64,000 bases of DNA from assembly GCF_009469605.1 (NCBI RefSeq), contig NZ_SSXU01000019.1:16227-80226 (forward strand), written 5' to 3'. Positions 45,732-54,816 of this stretch are shown in pieces. The stretch is from Zoogloea sp. 1C4. Lineage in GTDB: Bacteria; Pseudomonadota; Gammaproteobacteria; Burkholderiales; Rhodocyclaceae. The number at the start of each line of letters is the position of its first letter. Position 1 is the first letter of the stretch. A program made the position numbers and the translations under genes. The notes beneath the pieces were generated by a model. The model searched no databases and was not told the origin of the DNA. It saw only the letters and a list, made by a program, of their open reading frames with translations.

Positions 45732-46445
45732 TCAGCTGATCATTTCGGCCGGCAGCTTGCGGACGGCTTCGAGGGTGCGCAGGACGTGTTCGGTGAGGAT
45801 TCGCGCCGCTTCCTTCGAGTTGCGGGCGAGGGCGGCATCGACGATGGCCTGGTGCTCGGCATGCACATCGCGGGAGATCGGCTGGCGGAACAGCGACAGA
45901 CGCCGGTAGCGCTCCGACTGGAGGTACAGGATGTTCTGGAAGTGACGCAGCCAGCGGGACGTGGAAGCGGAGATCAGCACCTCATGGAAAGCCCGGTTGC
46001 GCAGCTCCCATTCTTCCCGCGAGGCGTTGGTGCCATCTACCAGCTTTTCTTCGGCGCGGGACAGCATGTGGAAGGACGCCACCACATTGGCCTCCCAGGT
46101 GTCGTCGCCGAGTTCGATGGACTGCTGCAGCGCCACGGTTTCGAGGAGCACGCGGGTGCGGGTGATGTCCTCGAAGTCGTCGAGGGAGATCGGCGCGACG
46201 CGGAAGCCGCGCTGCCCCTGGGCTACCACCAGCGCATCGGTCACCAGCAGCTGCAGCGCCTCGCGCAGGGTGCCGGCGCCCACGGCGTACTGGTCCTTGA
46301 GGTGTTCGACGCGCAGCTTCTCGCCGGGACGATGGACGCCCTCGATGATGTCGCGGCGCAACTGGCGGTAGGCCGCTTCGGCGAGGGTCTTCGGCTCGTC
46401 GGCCTGATGGCCGGACAAATCGGGGACGTTAGCGAGGTCGTTCAT
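45732..46445 (-). CDS. GntR-family (FCD) transcriptional regulator, AphS-like
   Basis: The 237-residue protein has a winged helix (about 20-85; LAEAAYRQLRRDIIEGVHRPGEKL, GAGTLREALQLLV) and a C-terminal FCD effector domain (about 95-220; FHEVLISAS, EHQAIVDAAL). GntR repressors such as AphS and PhcS keep Comamonas phenol operons off without inducer. The same job is likely here. It is divergent from the HbpS-like gene, and a palindrome shared with the ferredoxin promoter lies in the gap. Confidence 0.88.
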   Translation of the reverse strand: MNDLANVPDLSGHQADEPKTLAEAAYRQLRRDIIEGVHRPGEKLRVEHLKDQYAVGAGTLREALQLLVTDALVVAQGQRGFRVAPISLDDFEDITRTRVLLETVALQQSIELGDDTWEANVVASFHMLSRAEEKLVDGTNASREEWELRNRAFHEVLISASTSRWLRHFQNILYLQSERYRRLSLFRQPISRDVHAEHQAIVDAALARNSKEAARILTEHVLRTLEAVRKLPAEMIS

Positions 46446-46533
46446 CGTGGTGGGTTCTCTGTTTCAGGGCGGGTCAGGACGCACACGCCATCGGTGGAAT
46501 TTTAGCTGAAATCGTTTATCCCGGTGATAGTAA

Positions 46534-46548
46534 AAAATCTCGAGAAAA
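46534..46548. promoter_or_regulatory. Palindromic operator candidate, copy 3 (AAAATCTCGAGAAAA)
   Basis: The sequence is identical over 15 bases to 39081-39095. It lies 89 bases upstream of the gntR start and directly upstream of the -35 element for the divergent HbpS-like gene. Autoregulation plus control of the lower operon would fit. Confidence 0.6.
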
Positions 46549-46551
46549 CCA

Positions 46552-46580
46552 TTGACGTTCGAAACAGAAGCCCATATTGT
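46552..46580 (+). promoter_or_regulatory. Sigma-70 promoter of the lower-pathway operon
   Basis: TTGACG (46552-46557) and TATTGT (46575-46580) are 17 bases apart. The palindromic operator candidate ends three bases before the -35 element. Confidence 0.6.
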
Positions 46581-46649
46581 TCTCCCGCGCGCCTGTCCGT
46601 GCTGATGGTCCGCCGTTAGCCCTTTCCAACTCTTGAACCGGAATTCCCC

Positions 46650-47096
46650 ATGAGCGATCAACCCGTTTCCGCCGTCGCAGTTCCCCAGTCCGTCATCTCC
46701 GCCGAAGCCGTGACCGTGGCGCTCGAGGCTGCGGTCGAGCACGCGGCCCGGATCGGCGTGAAGATCAATGTGGCCGTGGCCGATTCCGGTGGCAACCTGG
46801 CCGGCTTCCTGCGGATGCCCGGCGCCTTCATCCAGTCCATCGACATCGCCATCGACAAGGCCTACACCGCCGCCGGCTTTGGCTTTTCCACCAAGAAGTG
46901 GATGGATTTCATCGGCCACGACGACGGGATGAAGTTCGGCTTCTCGGCCCGCCCGCGCCTGGTGGTGTTTGGCGGCGGCCTGCCGATCCGCGTGAATGGC
47001 GAGCTGATCGGCGGCATCGGCGTCTCCGGCGCGTCCGAAGCCCAGGACGAGGAGTGCGCCCGCGCCGCCCTGGCTGCCATCGGCGCCACCGAATAA
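46650..47096 (+). CDS. GlcG/HbpS-family (DUF336) protein
   Basis: The 148-residue protein has family blocks VAVADSGGNLAGFLRMPGA and GGLPIRVNGELIGGIGVSGAS. Some members of this family bind haem or corrinoids, and others are found in aromatic-degradation operons without known function. It heads the operon with the SDR, dmpF and dmpG. The role in the pathway is unknown. Confidence 0.88.
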   Translation: MSDQPVSAVAVPQSVISAEAVTVALEAAVEHAARIGVKINVAVADSGGNLAGFLRMPGAFIQSIDIAIDKAYTAAGFGFSTKKWMDFIGHDDGMKFGFSARPRLVVFGGGLPIRVNGELIGGIGVSGASEAQDEECARAALAAIGATE

Positions 47097-47161
47097 TCAG
47101 ACCGGACAGTTCCCCCATCCGGCTACCGCAGCAGTCCCACCCCCACACCAACCGAGGCTTT

Positions 47162-47956
47162 ATGGATCTTCAACTCGCAGGCAAGCGCGCCCTCGTCACC
47201 GGCTCCACCTCCGGCATCGGCTTTGCCACCGCCCGGCTGCTGGCCGCCGAAGGCGCCGAAGTCGTCGTGAATGGCCGTAGCCGTGCCGGCGTTGCCGCCG
47301 CGGTCGAGCGCCTCCAGGCCGCCGTGCCCGGCGCAAAAGTGACCGGCATCGCCGCCGACCTGTCGTCCGTCACCGGCTGTGAAACCCTTGTTGCTGCATG
47401 TCCGGACGTGGACATCCTGGTCAACAACATGGGGATTTTCGATCCCAAGCCCTTCGAAGAAATCGCCGATGAAGAGTGGTTCAACTTCTTCGAAACCAAC
47501 GTGATGAGCGGCGTGCGCCTCACCCGCAGCTACCTGCCGGCCATGAAGGCCCGCAACTGGGGCCGCGTGGTGTTCATCTCGAGCGAATCCGGCGTCTGCC
47601 CGCCGGCCGAGATGATGCATTACGGCATGACCAAGGCCGCTCAGCTTTCCGTCGCCCGGGGCCTTGCCGAAACCTGCGCCGGCTCCGGCGTCACCGTCAA
47701 TTCCGTACTCCCCGGCCCGACCCGTACAGAAGGTGTCGCGACGTTCTTCGGTCGTCTGGCCGAAGAACAGGGCGTCACGGTGGAGGAGGCCGAACGGGCC
47801 TTCTTCGCCAATGCCCGGCCGACCTCGATCATCAAGCGCCTCATCGACCCCGCCGAGGTCGCCGCCATGGTCGCCTATGTCTGCAGTCCGCTGTCCTCCG
47901 CAACCCAGGGTGCGGCCCTCCGGGTCGAGGGTGGCGTAGTCCGCAGCATGGTTTAA
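47162..47956 (+). CDS. Short-chain dehydrogenase/reductase
   Basis: The 264-residue protein has the cofactor motif TGSTSGIG (13-20), NNMG (88-91), and the catalytic Ser140/141 with Tyr154-x3-Lys158 (HYGMTKAA). NAD or NADP dependence cannot be decided with certainty; NGRSR after beta-2 suggests NADP. It lies between the HbpS-like gene and dmpF. It is not a standard dmp or xyl pathway gene, so its substrate is unknown. Confidence 0.9.
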   Translation: MDLQLAGKRALVTGSTSGIGFATARLLAAEGAEVVVNGRSRAGVAAAVERLQAAVPGAKVTGIAADLSSVTGCETLVAACPDVDILVNNMGIFDPKPFEEIADEEWFNFFETNVMSGVRLTRSYLPAMKARNWGRVVFISSESGVCPPAEMMHYGMTKAAQLSVARGLAETCAGSGVTVNSVLPGPTRTEGVATFFGRLAEEQGVTVEEAERAFFANARPTSIIKRLIDPAEVAAMVAYVCSPLSSATQGAALRVEGGVVRSMV

Positions 47957-47986
47957 CCCCAGCGTCTCAACAGGAACAACACAACG

Positions 47987-48895
47987 ATGACTAAGAAGAT
48001 CAAGTGCGCCCTGATCGGTCCCGGCAACATCGGCACCGACCTGCTGGCCAAGCTGCAGCGCAGCCCCGTCCTCGAGCCGGTCTGGATGGTCGGCATCGAC
48101 CCTGAATCCGACGGCCTCAAGCGGGCCCGCGAGATGGGCATCAAGACCACCGCCGAAGGCGTGGATGGCCTGCTGCCCCACATCAAGGCCGACGGCGTGC
48201 AGATCGCCTTCGACGCCACCAGCGCCTACGTGCACGCCGAGAACAGCCGCAAGCTCAACGAGCTGGGCGTGCTGATGATCGACCTCACCCCGGCCGCCAT
48301 CGGCCCCTACTGCGTGCCGCCGGTCAACCTGCTCGAGCACGTGGGCAAGGGTGAGATGAACGTGAACATGGTCACCTGCGGTGGCCAGGCCACCATCCCG
48401 ATGGTCGCCGCCGTCTCCCGCGTCCAGAAGGTTGTGTACGGCGAGATCGTCGCCACCGTGTCGTCCAAGTCGGCCGGCCCCGGCACCCGCAAGAACATCG
48501 ACGAATTCACCCGCACCACCGCGGGCGCCGTCGAGCGCGTGGGCGGTGCTGAAAAGGGCAAGGCGATCATCATCATCAACCCAGCCGAACCCCCGCTGAT
48601 GATGCGCGACACCGTGCACTGCCTGGTCGAGGGCGAGCCGAAGCAGGACGAGATCCGCGAGTCCATCGCCGCGATGATCAAGGAAGTCCAGAAGTACGTG
48701 CCGGGCTACCGGCTGGTCAATGGCCCGGTGTTCGACGGCAACCGCGTGTCGGTGTTCCTGGAAGTCGAAGGCCTGGGCGACTACCTGCCCAAGTACGCCG
48801 GCAACCTGGACATCATGACCGCCGCCGCCGCGCGCACCGCCGAGATGTTTGCCGAAGAGATGATCGCCGGCCGTCTGACCCTGAAACCCGTCTGA
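47987..48895 (+). CDS. dmpF: Acetaldehyde dehydrogenase (acylating)
   Basis: The 302-residue protein has an N-terminal Rossmann motif [10 protein letters not shown] and catalytic Cys131 ([13 protein letters not shown]), in line with Cys132 of DmpF. It turns the acetaldehyde released by the aldolase into acetyl-CoA. It works as a channelled complex with DmpG, encoded next. A REPIN-like double hairpin lies in the 103-base gap between the two. Confidence 0.97.
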   Translation: MTKKIKCALIGPGNIGTDLLAKLQRSPVLEPVWMVGIDPESDGLKRAREMGIKTTAEGVDGLLPHIKADGVQIAFDATSAYVHAENSRKLNELGVLMIDLTPAAIGPYCVPPVNLLEHVGKGEMNVNMVTCGGQATIPMVAAVSRVQKVVYGEIVATVSSKSAGPGTRKNIDEFTRTTAGAVERVGGAEKGKAIIIINPAEPPLMMRDTVHCLVEGEPKQDEIRESIAAMIKEVQKYVPGYRLVNGPVFDGNRVSVFLEVEGLGDYLPKYAGNLDIMTAAAARTAEMFAEEMIAGRLTLKPV

Positions 48896-48911
48896 TCACC
48901 CCACGCCCCGA

Positions 48912-48979
48912 AGGTCGGATCTTTTCCGACGCGGAGCGACGAACCGACGTGAGTTGTCGGACTGAAGTCCGACCTACAA
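48912..48979. repeat. REPIN-like pair of inverted REP hairpins
   Basis: Two hairpins, GTCGGA/TCCGAC (48914-48930) and GTCGGACT/AGTCCGAC (48956-48973), are in opposite orientation and about 25 bases apart. The second reads GTCGGACTGAAGTCCGACC. This form resembles REP elements mobilised by RAYT transposases in proteobacteria. It lies inside the dmpF-dmpG gap. Confidence 0.65.
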
Positions 48980-48998
48980 GAGAACACAGGAGAACCCG

Positions 48999-50030
48999 AT
49001 GGATCTCAAAGGCAAGAAAATCACCCTCCACGACATGACCCTGCGCGACGGGATGCACCCCAAGCGTCACCTCATGTCCCTCGAACAGATGAAGTCGATC
49101 GCCACCGGCCTCGACGAAGCAGGCATCCCGCTGATCGAAGTCACCCACGGCGACGGCCTGGGCGGCAGCTCGGTGAACTACGGCTTCCCGGCCCACACGG
49201 ACGAGGAATACCTCTCCACCGTGATCCCGCTAATGAAGCAGGCCAAGGTCTCGGCGCTGCTGCTGCCCGGCATCGGCACCGTCGATCACCTGAAGATGGC
49301 CCGCGAGCTGGGCGTGAACACCATCCGCGTGGCCACCCACTGCACCGAGGCCGATGTGTCCGAACAGCACATCACCATGGCCCGCAAGCTGGAGATGGAC
49401 ACCGTCGGTTTCCTGATGATGAGCCACATGAACAGCCCCGAAGGGCTGGTCAAGCAGGCCAAGCTGATGGAAGGCTACGGCGCCAACTGCATCTACGTGA
49501 CCGACTCCGCCGGCCACCTGCTGCCCGACGGCGTGAAGGCCCGCCTCTCCGCCGTGCGTGACGCGCTGAAGCCCGAAACCGAGCTGGGCTTCCACGGCCA
49601 CCACAACCTCGCCATGGGCGTCGCCAACTCCATCGCCGCCATCGAAGTGGGCGCCACCCGCATCGACGCGGCCGCCGCAGGCCTGGGCGCCGGCGCCGGC
49701 AACACCCCGATGGAAGTGCTCGTCGCGGTGTGCGACCTGATGGGCATCGACACCGGCGTGAATGTCGCCAAGATCACCGACGTGGCCGAAGACCTGGTCA
49801 TCCCGATCATGGACTTCCCGATCCGCATCGACCGCGACGCGCTGACCCTCGGCTACGCCGGCGTGTACGGCTCCTTTCTGCTCTTCGCCAAGCGCGCCAG
49901 CGCCAAGTACGGCATCCCGGCCCGCGACATCCTCGTCGAGCTCGGCCGCCGCGGCATGGTGGGCGGCCAGGAAGACATGATCGAAGACACCGCCATCACC
50001 ATGGCCAAGGCCCGCGGTCTGGCCGTCTAA
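48999..50030 (+). CDS. dmpG: 4-Hydroxy-2-oxovalerate aldolase
   Basis: The 343-residue TIM-barrel class II aldolase has [12 protein letters not shown] near the N-terminus, the metal-ligand block [12 protein letters not shown], and the DRE-TIM pattern. It splits 4-hydroxy-2-oxovalerate into pyruvate and acetaldehyde, which passes to DmpF. CAGGAGAACCCG precedes the start. Confidence 0.97.
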   Translation: MDLKGKKITLHDMTLRDGMHPKRHLMSLEQMKSIATGLDEAGIPLIEVTHGDGLGGSSVNYGFPAHTDEEYLSTVIPLMKQAKVSALLLPGIGTVDHLKMARELGVNTIRVATHCTEADVSEQHITMARKLEMDTVGFLMMSHMNSPEGLVKQAKLMEGYGANCIYVTDSAGHLLPDGVKARLSAVRDALKPETELGFHGHHNLAMGVANSIAAIEVGATRIDAAAAGLGAGAGNTPMEVLVAVCDLMGIDTGVNVAKITDVAEDLVIPIMDFPIRIDRDALTLGYAGVYGSFLLFAKRASAKYGIPARDILVELGRRGMVGGQEDMIEDTAITMAKARGLAV

Positions 50031-50086
50031 GCAGCAGTGGGGCGCTCCGGCGCCCCACACCATCGCAACAAGCCACGGAGAACACC

Positions 50087-50473
50087 ATGCCGTTTGCGCA
50101 GGTTCATCTTGTCGAAGGTCATTCCGCCGAACAGAAGCGTGCGGTCATCACGAAGGTGACCCAGGCCCTTCAGGACGCCGTCGGCGCGCCCCGGCCCAAC
50201 ATCCGCGTGTGGATTCACGAGCTGCCCAAATGCGACTTCGGCATCGGCGGCGAAAGCGTCGAGGCGCTCGAAGACACCGCGCTGCCCTTTGCCCAACTCT
50301 TCCTGATCGAAGGGCGCAGCGAAGAGCAGAAGCGGGCCGTCATCGAGAACGTGACCCAGGCGCTCGAAGAAGCCGTCGGTGCAGCACGTCAGGTGATCCG
50401 CGTATGGATCCAGGAAGTACCCAAGACCAACTGGGGCATCGCCGGCAAGACCGCCAAGGATCTTGGCCGCTGA
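50087..50473 (+). CDS. Fused double 4-oxalocrotonate tautomerase
   Basis: The 128-residue protein has two tandem 4-OT domains (1-62 and 66-128) that are clearly related to each other. Domain 1 has Pro2, which becomes the N-terminal base, Arg40 and Phe51, but His12 where 4-OT has Arg11. Domain 2 has Arg77 and Arg95 at the Arg11 and Arg39 positions, Trp106 for Phe50, and only an internal Pro67. Canonical 4-OT (DmpI) is a 62-residue single domain. It isomerises 2-hydroxymuconate in the dehydrogenase branch. CACGGAGAACACC precedes the start. Confidence 0.92.
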   Translation: MPFAQVHLVEGHSAEQKRAVITKVTQALQDAVGAPRPNIRVWIHELPKCDFGIGGESVEALEDTALPFAQLFLIEGRSEEQKRAVIENVTQALEEAVGAARQVIRVWIQEVPKTNWGIAGKTAKDLGR

Positions 50474-50566
50474 ACCCGGTTCCGCATCAAACCGCTCCCT
50501 TCTTGCCGGGAGCGGCGCAGTACCGCAGCAGAACAACTCGATCAGATAACCACAAGGAGGAGAAAC

Positions 50567-51502
50567 ATGAAGAAGTCACTCATCGCAGCACTCGTCGGCG
50601 GACTGCTCATGGCCGGTGGCGTTGCCCAGGCCAAGGAAGGCGGCGACCAGTACCCGAACGGTGCCGAAAACTGGTACGCCGGCGCGCTGCCGCCGCCGGG
50701 CACCTATTTCATCAACTACTTCGGCTACTACGGCGGCACGCTGAAGGATGGCGGCGGAGACACCGTCAAGCATCTGGCTACCAACAACAAGGAAGCCCGC
50801 GTCAATGCGGTGTTCGACGCCCTGCGTGTGGTGCACGTCACCAACACCCAGGTGCTCGGTGGCAACTGGGCCATGCACGCGATCCTGCCGATCGTGAACC
50901 AGAGCATCGGCAACCTGCCGGGCACGGTGGGTTCGGCCAGCAAGTTCGGGATCGGCGACATTACGATCGACCCGTTCGTGATCACCTGGCACCACAGCCC
51001 CGAGCTGCACACCGCCTTCGGCCTGGACATCAACCTGCCCACCGGCGCCTACGACAAGAACGACCCGCGCACCAGCATCGGCGCCAACTACTACAGCTTC
51101 GAGCCGATCTACGCCGTGACCTGGCTGCCGAAGGGCGGCTGGGAAGTCTCCGCCAAGCTGATGTACAACACTAAGACCCGCAACGACGACACCAAGTACA
51201 AGTCGGGCGATGAGTTCCACATGGACTACGTCGTCGGCAAGCACGTGGGCGAGTGGGCTTTTGGTATCAGTGGCTACTACCTTAAGCAGTTGACCAACGA
51301 CAAGCAGAACGGAACGACCGTTGCGGGCGTGACTGATCTGATCTCCGCCGGCCGCAAGGGCCAGGTCTTCGCCTTCGGTCCCAGCGTGAAGTACACCACC
51401 AAGACCGGCACCATGTTCATCGGCCAGTGGCAGCATGAAACCATGGTCGAGAACCGCTTCCAGGGCGACAAGCTGTGGTTCAAGCTGATCACCCCGCTGT
51501 GA
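50567..51502 (+). CDS. MetA-pathway phenol degradation outer membrane protein
   Basis: The 311-residue protein has a signal peptide (MKKSLIAALVGGLLMAGGVAQA) and then beta-barrel-type alternating strands (FGLDINLPTGAYDKNDP, GAFGISGYYLKQL-like WAFGISGYYLKQL). It matches the Phenol_MetA_deg family (PF13557), which is often found in meta-cleavage operons. A role in uptake of aromatics is inferred. AAGGAGGAGAAAC precedes the start. Last gene before a strong terminator. Confidence 0.9.
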   Translation: MKKSLIAALVGGLLMAGGVAQAKEGGDQYPNGAENWYAGALPPPGTYFINYFGYYGGTLKDGGGDTVKHLATNNKEARVNAVFDALRVVHVTNTQVLGGNWAMHAILPIVNQSIGNLPGTVGSASKFGIGDITIDPFVITWHHSPELHTAFGLDINLPTGAYDKNDPRTSIGANYYSFEPIYAVTWLPKGGWEVSAKLMYNTKTRNDDTKYKSGDEFHMDYVVGKHVGEWAFGISGYYLKQLTNDKQNGTTVAGVTDLISAGRKGQVFAFGPSVKYTTKTGTMFIGQWQHETMVENRFQGDKLWFKLITPL

Positions 51503-51569
51503 TCACGACCTGAAGGAATCCCGGAAGGGCAGGGGGCTGCACTTCCGGGTTTGCAGTGCAAAAAATTGA

Positions 51570-51604
51570 AAGCCAGTCGGTGCAAACCGGCTGGCTTTTT
51601 TTGT
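51570..51604 (+). terminator. Intrinsic terminator of the lower-pathway operon
   Basis: AAGCCAGTCGGT (51570-51581) pairs with ACCGGCTGGCTT (51586-51597), with one G-T pair, followed by a T-run. Confidence 0.88.
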
Positions 51605-51713
51605 GCTGCTTTTTGAGGCGCTGTTTGTGCTGGCGGCGCGCCGCAGACCCGCGCAGAATCACGCTCCGTGAGCGCCCGGCGGCCTGCGCCAAGAACATGA
51701 GGAGACCTGTTTC

Positions 51714-53168
51714 ATGCTGAACCTTCAAGACCCGAGCCTGCTGCGTCAGGCCTGCTACATCGACGGCGCCTGGGTGGCGGCCGACAGTGGCGAGACCATC
51801 GCCGTGACCAACCCGGCCACTGGCGAGACCATCGCCCGCGTGCCCCGCTGTGGTGCTGCCGAGACCGAGCGCGCCATCGCCGCCGCCGACCAGGCCCTCA
51901 AGACCTGGCGCAACACCACCGCTGCCGAACGCAGCCGCATCCTGCGCCGCTGGTTCGATCTACTCATGAGCAATCAGGATGACCTGGGCCGGCTGATGAC
52001 CGCCGAGCAGGGCAAGCCGCTCGCCGAGGCCAAGGGCGAGATCGCCTACGCCGCGGCCTACGTGGAATGGTTTGCCGAGGAGGCCAAGCGCGCTTACGGC
52101 GAGGTCATTCCGTCGCCCTTCAAGGATCGCCAGATCGTCGTGACCAAGGAGCCGGTGGGCGTATGTGCGGCGATCACCCCGTGGAATTTTCCGTCGGCGA
52201 TGATCACCCGCAAGGTGGCCCCGGCCCTGGCCGTGGGCTGCACCATCGTCCTCAAGCCCGCCGAGCAGACGCCCCTGTCGGCCCTGGCCCTGGCCGAGCT
52301 GGCCGAACGGGCCGGCGTGCCGAAAGGCGTGTTCAGCGTCGTCACGGGCAAGGCCAGCGCCATTGGCGGCGTGATGACCGCCAGCCCCATCGTGCGCAAG
52401 CTCACCTTCACCGGCTCCACGCCGGTGGGCAAGCTGCTGATGGCCCAGTGCGCCGGCACCATCAAGAAGCTGTCGCTGGAGCTTGGCGGCAACGCGCCCT
52501 TCATCGTCTTTGACGACGCCGATGTGGGCGCCGCAGTGGCCGGCGCGATCGCCTCCAAGTACCGCAACGCAGGTCAGACCTGCGTGTGTTCCAACCGCTT
52601 CCTGGTGCAGGACGGCATCTACGACACCTTCGCCGCAAAGCTGGCCGATGCCGTCGCCGGCCTCAAGGTGGGTAACGGGCTGGAGGAGGGCGTCACCCAG
52701 GGCCCGCTGATCGACGACGCGGCCATCGCCAAGGTCGAGGAACTCGTCGCCGACGCGCTGGGCAAGGGCGCCCGGGCGGTGTCCGGCGGGCGTCGCCATG
52801 CCCTCGGCCGTACCTGGTACGAACCCACCGTGCTGGCCGACGTGACCCCGGCGATGGCGGTGGCGAAGGAGGAGATCTTCGGCCCGGTGGCGCCGCTGTT
52901 CCGCTTCACGACCGAGGACGAGGCGATCCACATGGCGAACGACACCGAGTTCGGCTTGGCGGCGTATTTCTACTCGAAGGACCACGCCCGGGTGTGGCGC
53001 GTGTCGCGCCAGCTGGAGTACGGCATGGTGGGCATCAACACCGGGCTGATCTCCACCGAAGTGGCGCCCTTTGGCGGCGTGAAGCTCTCGGGCATCGGCC
53101 GGGAAGGCTCCAGCCACGGCCTCGACGAGTACATGGAAACCAAGTACCTCGCCCTGGGCGGGCTGTAA
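51714..53168 (+). CDS. gabD: NAD(P)-dependent succinate-semialdehyde dehydrogenase
   Basis: The 484-residue aldehyde dehydrogenase has catalytic Glu in LELGGNAPFIVF and Cys in GQTCVCSNRF. WNFPSAMITRKVAPALAVGC is the cofactor-binding segment, and the GabD-like end EYMETKYLALGGL is present. The start follows GAGGAGACCTG. Its position just after the meta-pathway operon could mean it serves 2-hydroxymuconic semialdehyde oxidation, but sequence motifs favour succinate semialdehyde. Confidence 0.93.
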   Translation: MLNLQDPSLLRQACYIDGAWVAADSGETIAVTNPATGETIARVPRCGAAETERAIAAADQALKTWRNTTAAERSRILRRWFDLLMSNQDDLGRLMTAEQGKPLAEAKGEIAYAAAYVEWFAEEAKRAYGEVIPSPFKDRQIVVTKEPVGVCAAITPWNFPSAMITRKVAPALAVGCTIVLKPAEQTPLSALALAELAERAGVPKGVFSVVTGKASAIGGVMTASPIVRKLTFTGSTPVGKLLMAQCAGTIKKLSLELGGNAPFIVFDDADVGAAVAGAIASKYRNAGQTCVCSNRFLVQDGIYDTFAAKLADAVAGLKVGNGLEEGVTQGPLIDDAAIAKVEELVADALGKGARAVSGGRRHALGRTWYEPTVLADVTPAMAVAKEEIFGPVAPLFRFTTEDEAIHMANDTEFGLAAYFYSKDHARVWRVSRQLEYGMVGINTGLISTEVAPFGGVKLSGIGREGSSHGLDEYMETKYLALGGL

Positions 53169-53486
53169 GCGCACGACGCTTCGAGCCCGAAGTTTGCCCA
53201 GGCCGGCGAACGCGGGCCTGCCCTGCGGCTGGCGTGCTGGCCTACGATGCGGACAAGGCCGCCCGCAATGCGCTGCCGAGCAGGGACGACGGAAAAAAGT
53301 CATCCGGATCAGGGAACAAGCGCTGATCGCGCCGGTCAATCAGATGCAAGGCAGGACGGCGGCGAGCGGGGTCAGACCCGTCTCGTCGCCGTCGGCTTTT
53401 GGGCCCGCTGTTCCCGGCGCTTTTCCGCTACCCTGCGGCAAGTAAGGCCGCGACCAAGCCGGCCAGCAACATTCATCGACGACTTC
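53169..53486. other. 318-bp intergenic region after gabD
   Basis: No gene is supported. An imperfect inverted repeat (GGCGAG...CTCGTCGCC, 53361-53390) followed by GGCTTTT could end gabD transcription. Codon-like composition runs through the region, but no family match is seen. Confidence 0.45.
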
Positions 53487-54752
53487 ATGACCTCCACCCC
53501 GACGCCCCAGGCCCCGGCCGGACGCCGCTGGCCCGCATCCATGCGGTCCCTGGCCCATCGCAATTTCCGGCTCTACTTTCTCGGTCAGGCGATCTCGATC
53601 CTCGGCTCGTGGATTCAGCAGGTGTCGCTGTCGTGGCTGGTCTATCGGATCACCGGTTCGGCGGCGCTGCTGGGCGTGACGGCCTTCTGCGCGCTGATCC
53701 CACAGCTTGTCGTCGGCCCGCTGGCCGGGGCGTGGATCGACAAGCAGGACAAGCGCCGCTGGCTGATCGGGGTGCAGTCGCTGCTGGCGCTGCAGGCCTT
53801 CGTGCTGGCCACGCTCACGGCGCTCGACATGATCGGTCCGGCGCTCATCATCCTGATGTCCCTCGTGCTCGGGCTGCTCAACAGCTTCGACACGCCGCTG
53901 CGCCAGTCGCTGATCGGCAGCTTCGTGGGCCAGCGGGAGCATCTGCCCAACGCGCTGGCGCTCAACGCGATGCTGTTCAACGCCGGGCGCTTCGTCGGGC
54001 CGCCGCTGGCCGGGCTGTTGCTGGGGCTCACGTCCGAGGCGGCGTGTTTTGCGATCAACGGCTTCTCTTTTTTGGCGCTGATCGTCGGGCTCACGCTGAT
54101 CGAAGGCATCGAGCCGCCGCGGGCCAGGGGGTCGATGGGGCAGGTGTTCCGCGAAGGGGTGACCTACGCCTGGCACACCTGGCAGATCCGCATGCTGATC
54201 GTCACCCTGATCGCCCTCAATCTGACGGCTTCGGCCTACGCGGTACTGCTACCAGTGTTTGCCCGGGATGTATTCGCGGGTGGCGCAACGACCCTCGGCT
54301 GGCTGTGGGGCGCGGCGGGCTGCGGGGCGTTTGCGTCGACCATCGTGCTCGCCAACCACCGGCAGCTCCATGCGGTGATGCGGGCGGTGGTGGCGGGGGT
54401 GATCATCAGCGCGGCGTCGCTGATCGCTTTTGCGCTGGCCGGTTCGCTGCCGGTCGCGCTGGTCGCAATGGCCGGGCTTGGCTTCGGGATCTCGGTGTGT
54501 AACGTGGGCATCAACATGCTGATGCAGGGCATGGCGCCCGAAAAGCTGCGGGGCAGGGTGGTGTCGTTCTTCACCTCGGCGCGCTTCGGTTTCGATGCCT
54601 TGGGCGGCCTGCTGGCCGGCTTCATCGCCGGGACGATCGGCGCCGGCCACACTCTGCTGTGGGAGGGCGTGGTGCTGGCAGCCTTCGTGGTCTTTCTGCT
54701 CAGCCGCAGCCGGCGGCTCGTCAATCTCGCATCGGAAAGCACGACTGGGTGA
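53487..54752 (+). CDS. MFS exporter (EntS/MFS_3-like)
   Basis: The 421-residue protein has about twelve hydrophobic helices. The loop between helices 2 and 3 is AWIDKQDKRRWLIG, the typical MFS basic motif. LGSWIQQVSLSWLVYRITGSA at helix 1 is characteristic of the EntS/MFS_3 branch. The ATG at 53487 gives MTSTPTPQAPAGRR; no strong ribosome-binding site is seen. The substrate is unknown. It lies between gabD and the aminotransferase gene without clear operon links. Confidence 0.85.
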   Translation: MTSTPTPQAPAGRRWPASMRSLAHRNFRLYFLGQAISILGSWIQQVSLSWLVYRITGSAALLGVTAFCALIPQLVVGPLAGAWIDKQDKRRWLIGVQSLLALQAFVLATLTALDMIGPALIILMSLVLGLLNSFDTPLRQSLIGSFVGQREHLPNALALNAMLFNAGRFVGPPLAGLLLGLTSEAACFAINGFSFLALIVGLTLIEGIEPPRARGSMGQVFREGVTYAWHTWQIRMLIVTLIALNLTASAYAVLLPVFARDVFAGGATTLGWLWGAAGCGAFASTIVLANHRQLHAVMRAVVAGVIISAASLIAFALAGSLPVALVAMAGLGFGISVCNVGINMLMQGMAPEKLRGRVVSFFTSARFGFDALGGLLAGFIAGTIGAGHTLLWEGVVLAAFVVFLLSRSRRLVNLASESTTG

Positions 54753-54816
54753 TCCGAACACATGTTCTTCACCTTGGGCCGGTATACTTGCAGGTTCATG
54801 AATTTTGGAGCCACCC

